Source of the DNA: Chaetoderma sp. LZ-2023a
Taxonomy: Eukaryota > Mollusca > Caudofoveata > Chaetodermatida > Chaetodermatidae
Length of the DNA: 64,000 bases
Direction of reading: 5' to 3'
NCBI GenBank assembly: GCA_034401795.1
Contig: CM067374.1
Location: 138,350,508-138,414,507 of the forward strand
Shown: positions 58,478 through 64,000 of the stretch, one piece after another
Position numbering within the stretch: position 1 is the first letter of the stretch
Layout: each line of letters starts with the position of its first letter
Position numbers and translations under genes: made by a program
Notes under the pieces: generated by a model
Told to the model about the DNA's origin: nothing
What the model saw: only the letters and a program-made list of their open reading frames with translations
The model's database searches: none

Positions 58478-61400
58478 ATGTATTTTTATTTTAGTGGTGC
58501 ACTGGCAACGTGCGGCTTCAATTTCCATGTGCTAACTTAGCCGACAGTGATGCACCCATTAGTTTAATTTGTTGATCACCATCTCCCGGTTGGGGGATCG
58601 AACCGCCATTCTGCAACTCTGCATAGCATCAGCAACCAGGCATCTTTCCACAGGACCACCGCACCAAGACTAAAAGTCAAGGATTGGCCGACCAGTTTTC
58701 ACATGTCTGATATACTGACACACTGACGATTCATATGGGACTATCTGTGGATGCACCCGCCACAATTCAATCCTAGGCTTTTACGCCTATTGTACTCTGA
58801 CTCCAGCACGGCTCTGGCAGTTTATGTATTTTTATTTTATTGACGCACTGGCAACGTGCGGCTACAATTTCCATGTGCTAACTTAGCCGAGAGTGATGCA
58901 CCCATTGGTTTAATTTGTTGATCACCATCTCCCGGTTGGGGGATCGAACCGCCATTCTTCAACTCCGCATAGCATCAGCAACCAGGTATCTTTCCACTGG
59001 ACCACCGCACCAAGACTAAAAGTCAAGGATTGGCCGACCAGTTTTCACATGTCTGATATATTGACACACTGACGATTCATATGGGACTATCTGTGGATGC
59101 ACCCGCCACAATTCAATCCTAGGCTTTTATGCCTATTGTACTCTGACTCCAGCACGGCTCTGGCAGTATATGTATTTTTTAAAATTTTATTGACGCACTG
59201 GCAACGTGCGGCTTCAATTTCCATGTGCTAACTTAGCCGACAGTGATGCACCCATTAGTTTAATTTGTTGATCACCATCTCCCGGTTGGGGGATCGAACC
59301 GCCATTCTGCAACTCCGCATAGCATCAGCAATCTGGCATCTTTCCACTGGACCACCGCACCAAGACTAAAAGTCAAGGATTGGCCTACCAGTTTTCACAT
59401 GTCTGATATACTGACACACTGACGATTCATATGGGACTATCTGTGGATGCACCCGCCACAATTCAATCCTAGGCTTTTATGCCTATTGTACTCTGACTCC
59501 AGCACGGCTCTGGCAGTATATGTATTTGTTGTTTTTTTATTGACGCACTGGCAACGTGCGGCTTCAATTTCCATGTGCTAACTTAGCCGACAGTGATGCA
59601 CCCGTTAGTTTAATTTGTTGATCACCATCTCCCGGTCGGGGGATCGAATCGCCCTACTGCAACTCCGCATAGCATCAGCAACCAGGCATCTTTCCACTGG
59701 ACCACCGCACCAAGACTAAAAGTCAAGGATTGGCCGACCAGTTTTCACATGTCTGATATACTGACACACTGACGATTCATATGGGACTATCTGTGGATGC
59801 ACCCGCCACAATTCAATCCTAGGCTTTTACGCCTATTGTACTCTATGTATGTATGTATGTATGTATGTATGTATGTATGTATTTTTATTTCATTGACGCA
59901 CTGGCAACGCGCGGCTTCAATTTCCATGTGCTAACTTAGCCGACAGTGCTGCACCTGTTAGTTTAATTTGTTGATCACCATCTCCCGGTCGGGGGATCGA
60001 ACCGCCATCCTGCAACTCCGCATAGCATCAGCAACCAGGCATCTTTCCACTGGACCACGGCACCAAGACTAAAAGTCAAGGATTAGCCGACCCGCTTTCA
60101 CATGTCTGATATACTGACACACTGACGATTCATATGGGACTATCTGTGGATGCATCTGTCACAATCAATCCTAAGCTTTTACGCCTATTGTACTCTGACT
60201 CCAGCACGGCTCTGGCAGTATATGTATTTTTTTATTTTTTTATTTTATTGACGCACTGGCAACGTGCGGCTTCAATTTCCATGTGCTAACTTAGCCGACA
60301 GTGCTGCACCCATTAGTTTAATTTGTTGATCACCATCTCCCGGTCGGGGGATCGAACCGCCATCCTGCAACTCCGCATAGCATCAGCAACCAGGCATCTT
60401 TCCACTGGACCACCGCACCAAGACTAAAAGTCAAGGATTGGCCGACCAGCTTTCACATGTCTGATATACTGACACACTGACGATTCATATGGGACTATCT
60501 GTGGATGCATCTGTCACAATCAATCCTAGGCTTTTACGCCTATTGTACTCTGACTCCAGCACGGCTCCGGCAGTATATGTATTTTTATTTTTATTTTATT
60601 GACGCACTGGCAACGTGCGGCTTCAATTTCCATGTGCTAACTTAGCCGACAGTGCTGCACCTGTTAGTTTAATTTGTTGATCACCATCTCCCGGTCGGGG
60701 GATCGAACCGCCATCCTGCAACTCCGCATAGCATCAGCAACCAGGCATCTTTCCACTGGACCACCGCACCAAGACTAAAAGTCAAGGATTGGCCGACCAG
60801 CTTTCACATGTCTGATATACTGACACACTGACGATTCATATGGGACTATCTGTGGATGCATCTGTCACAATCAATCCTAGGCTTTTACGCCTATTGTACT
60901 CTGACTCCAGCACGGCTCTGGCAGTATATGTATTTTTTTATTTTTTTATTTTATTGACGCACTGGCAACGTGCGGCTTCAATTTCCATGGGCTAACTTAG
61001 CCGACAGTGCTGCACCCATTAGTTTAATTTGTTGATCACCATCTCCCGGTCGGGGGATCGAACCGCCATCCTGCAACTCCGCATAGCATCAGCAACCAGG
61101 CATCTTTCCACTGGACCACCGCACCAAGACTAAAAGTCAAGGATTGGCCGACCAGCTTTCACATGTCTGATATACTGACACACTGACGATTCATATGGGA
61201 CTATCTGTGGATGCATCTGTCACAATCAATCCTAGGCTTTTACGCCTATTGTACTCTGACTCCAGCACGGCTCCGGCAGTATATGTATTTTTATTTTAAT
61301 TTTATTGACGCACTGGCAACGTGCGGCTTCAATTTCCATGTGCTAACTTAGCCGACAGTGCTGCACCTGTTAGTTTAATTTGTTGATCACCATCTCCCGG

Positions 61401-61730
61401 TCGGGGGATCGAACCGCCATCCTGCAACTCCGCATAGCATCAGCAACCAGGCATCTTTCCACTGGACCACCGCACCAAGACTAAAAGTCAAGGATTGGCC
61501 GACCAGCTTTCACATGTCTGATATACTGACACACTGACGATTCATATGGGACTATCTGTGGATGCATCTGTCACAATCAATCCTAGGCTTTTACGCCTAT
61601 TGTACTCTGACTCCAGCACGGCTCTGGCAGTATATGTATTTTTTTATTTTTTTTATTTTATTGACGCACTGGCAACGTGCGGCTTCAATTTCCATGTGCT
61701 AACTTAGCCGACAGTGCTGCACCCGTGTAT
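58478..61730 (-). repeat. Tandem array of a tRNA-derived SINE-like unit, about 9.3 copies
   Basis: Units of 346-356 bp repeat with the same landmark (actggcaacg) at 58501, 58847, 59197, 59547, 59900, 60255, 60606, 60961, 61312 and 61668; the last unit is cut short. On the minus strand each unit has a tRNA-like segment with an A-box-like GGTCCAGTGG and a B box GGTTCGATCCC about 55 bases apart, the internal RNA polymerase III promoter of tRNA genes and SINEs. A body follows, ending in an A/T-rich tail (aataaaataaaaatacata), expanded to (TATG)n between units 4 and 5. The copies are very similar to each other, and units from about 59880 share a variant (ctgcacc, tgcatctgtcacaatcaat). The array is in the opposite orientation to the host exons. 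Confidence 0.85.
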
Positions 61731-61754
61731 GTATGTATGTATGTATTTGTAATA

Positions 61755-64000
61755 CTGTATTTTGAGGCTGTAATACAAATATCACACAATTGCAATCAGT
61801 TCATCTTCGCTGTTGGCCAGTGTCCTTTCTCCTCAGCCAAATTCTTTAGCTTCCACATGGCCATTTCTGATCAGAGTGTACCGAGTCCTGCTTTCATCAG
61901 GCCACCTCGTAACATGCTAAACATATTTATACAATGACGTCCGCTCCTGGCTTTATAATTGTTGACCCCAAGTAGTGTGAATTCCAATGCTCTATGTTCT
62001 GGGTACCTTCTGGCATACATAACACATGGCAAAACATGGACCATCTTTGATGAGCACCTTTTACAGACCATGACGATGTATTACACATCTTGTATAGTGC
62101 ATCGTTGGAAATTATGCTGTCTGGCTATCGGTGTCCAGTGATAGTACATAGGTGTTTGTGATGGCAGGCATCTAGTTTGTTTGGAGGTGCCCAGCTATGA
62201 CCGTTATACAGCATCAACGATACGCAGGTTGCATTGTATAAACGTAGTCTTTTTGCCAAGGGCATCTTTGATCTACGAATCCATAGCTTCCAGAAGGAAT
62301 GGAAAGCTATGTTCCCCATGATGCAGCGCGCAGCAATGTCAGCAGTACTGCAAAGCAGTGAGCCCAAGATTTTACTTTTCTTCCATGATTCGCGCCACGA
62401 AGTGGATCGTCATTTTCTTTAGTGCCATACTTTGTAGATGGGTATATGTGGGTGAACTCTGTTTTGGATCCTTTCATAAAGAGATTCTCAATTTCAAAGT
62501 TTGCTTGAAGCTATTGGGAGAGGTTCGTCAAGAGTGTTCTTTTCCTCGTCTATGAAGTTTACCTCGTCGACATAATCCTCCTTCTCTAGTGGCATACCCA
62601 GTATGGACAATGAGGCGTGGAGCTGGGGTTGGGTGAGGGTTGTCTTGTGGAATTTTCGCGCACGAATTTCAATGAAGCAGCAAGGTAACAGGTAAAAATC
62701 ACAGGGGATAGACCATCTCCATGTGTGGAGCCGATTGATGTGTCAAACTCGGCAGACTTCACTGACTTGACTCATGCTCTCAGCTTGGTGTCTGCAAGCA
62801 GTAGTCTCACTAGTCGCACCTCATCTCCATTGGAACTGGCCTGGATTAGTACATCTAGGATCTTTGAGTATTTACTTGTGTCAGAGGCTTGTGACATATC
62901 AATGCCCATTTTGTGGAAATCCCAGTGTTTGAACATGATTACTGACGCAAGCATGCATTAAGCCCATACAATGTCTGTGCAGCTGCATCCATGGTTAAAG
63001 CCACTTTGACATGATCCAGTGAAGTTATCGAATAGAGTAACATTGGAGATGATTTTCTGTATGCTGTTGAGGAGTACAACTGACCACTGATTGTGTAGCG
63101 CAATAAGCGTTCCTTAGCCTACAGCATCGATGGGAAGGTGGTTCATAAAAGCTGAATTGATACGGTGTGTGATTGGCTTTGATATTGAGTCACTTGCGTA
63201 GTTAAATAGTGCATTGCCATTTATTTGCTCATGTGCATATATCAGGGCTTTAAGTGCCTTCTCAACGTCTGCAGTTATTTGGTGTTAGTAATGGCCAGGG
63301 CTCAACTGAAAATGGTGCAAGGGCTGATCATTATTGTTAGTGAAATTTTCTTCGAACCTTTCCCGAATTACATGTGCATTGCCCTGTTCCCTCCCAATAA
63401 AGTGTCGTTCAGAGTTGTATACAGTGAATGGTGGTGTATAATCAGCACCTCTCATCACTCCAGCTGCCCGAACCATTTTGTAACAGTCATCTGTGGCAGT
63501 GATTTCATCTGCTAGGGGTCTGCTAGTTGGATAGCAACAGCATTTAAACGTTTGTTGATGTGGTGTAGAATGTTATTGTGTTCCCTGCATAGTTTGTTGT
63601 GGTCTTCACTTTGGCTACTTTTTTAGATGTGCAGCCGTACCGCTTCCTTCTCAGCTGATTGTTTTACTACTACAGGGTCATCAGTATACCTAGTTCGGTT
63701 GTTGTATTTTAGAGCTCCTATGGTACTGGTAGCAGTATTTTGTTTAGGGCTTCGTTTGGACCGGAACTGACACCAATTATGCTCTCTGAGTCTCTTCATC
63801 AGACGAGCAAGATGAGTGTGCTCATCAGGGTTCCTAAAGAAAACTACACTGTTGTCAATAAATACATAGCCATGAAAAACTGCACTCATTGACCTTTAAA
63901 ATTTGGTATATGAGTTTTGGATCCCAATGCATTCACAGCTGCTTGAATTGTTCAAGGGGGAGATGAATATTATTTTCTTGATGTCTTAGCTAGCCATTGA
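61755..64000 (-). pseudogene. 3' part of a second LINE (reverse transcriptase), minus strand
   Basis: Coding-like pieces in the right order on the minus strand: an upstream region (63623-63889, LARLMKRLREHNWCQFRSKR), a linker (63285-63476, ending in FEENFTNNNDQPLHHFQ), and the RT palm with FHKMGIDMSQASDTSKYSKI (62772-62954, first Asp). Next are GDGLSPVIFTCYLAASLKF (about 62640-62710) and the active-site box, YVDE in place of YADD (62563-62574). The thumb follows (62125-62367, KMPLAKRLRLYNATCVSLML, then HKHLCTITGHR), and the C-terminus to about 61755 (SMLRGGLMKAGLGTL). Frameshifts and stops lie between the pieces. It runs off the right edge. Its 3' end carries a short (CATA)n tail at 61727-61745 against the SINE array. 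Clade not determined. Confidence 0.7.

Noticed and set aside
58561-61500. Functional tRNA gene cluster
   Set aside because: Only the A and B boxes resemble a tRNA. The acceptor stem does not pair and each box pair is embedded in a 350-bp SINE-like unit.

Overview
This is repeat-dominated chromosomal DNA from an animal, most likely an aquatic invertebrate. The reasons are: APE-type LINEs, a DIRS-type tyrosine-recombinase retrotransposon, a tRNA-derived SINE, long satellite arrays, spliced exons with GT-AG borders, and no bacterial gene organisation. The species cannot be named from the sequence. Nearly every long reading frame belongs to a mobile element or is an artefact of a tandem repeat. 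The only clear host-gene signal is a pair of adjacent exons (54607-54680 and 56012-56159, + strand) of an SLC18B1-like major-facilitator transporter.

Layout. 1-6080: a compact block of about eleven small, mostly broken genes in alternating orientation, with overlapping or abutting ends. This looks like an integrated virus-like or Maverick/Polinton-like element, but no polymerase, integrase, ATPase or protease is visible. 6100-8265: short repeats, a 143-bp foldback, and a second copy of the first virus-like gene lying between 88-bp direct repeats. 8476-10860: TA repeats, a 780-bp polypurine tract, a 654-bp element with long terminal inverted repeats, palindromes and a GTGC repeat.

11397-22815: a decayed LINE with an L1-type ORF1 and an ORF2 (endonuclease, reverse transcriptase, C-terminal zinc motif). 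Its endonuclease is split by a complete 6,086-bp DIRS element (13439-19524) with inverted terminal repeats, an internal complementary region, and gag, RT-RNase H and tyrosine recombinase genes. The element's ends can be set to the base: its internal complementary region equals the two termini joined, and removing 13439-19524 restores the LINE reading frame.

22792-26674: microsatellites, G-rich and C-rich tracts, and a 20-bp minisatellite ending at a 500-base assembly gap (26692-27191). 27211-53367: a 26-kb satellite of about 260 units of 100 bp, with higher-order structure and two longer, diverged units at its right edge. Each satellite unit carries a consensus 5' splice-site sequence on the same strand as the transporter exons that follow.

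53721-58477: the two host exons, more copies of the dispersed repeat family seen at 6-10 kb, AT repeats, and a minus-strand LTR-retrotransposon integrase remnant interrupted by a CT-rich microsatellite. 58478-61730: a tandem array of about 9.3 copies (350 bp each) of a tRNA-derived SINE-like unit. 61755-64000: the 3' part of a second, minus-strand LINE.

How it fits together: the window is mainly a record of nested insertion and tandem amplification around, and probably inside introns of, one host gene. Protein family names rest on motifs visible in the sequence and on memory of the families; no database search was run.
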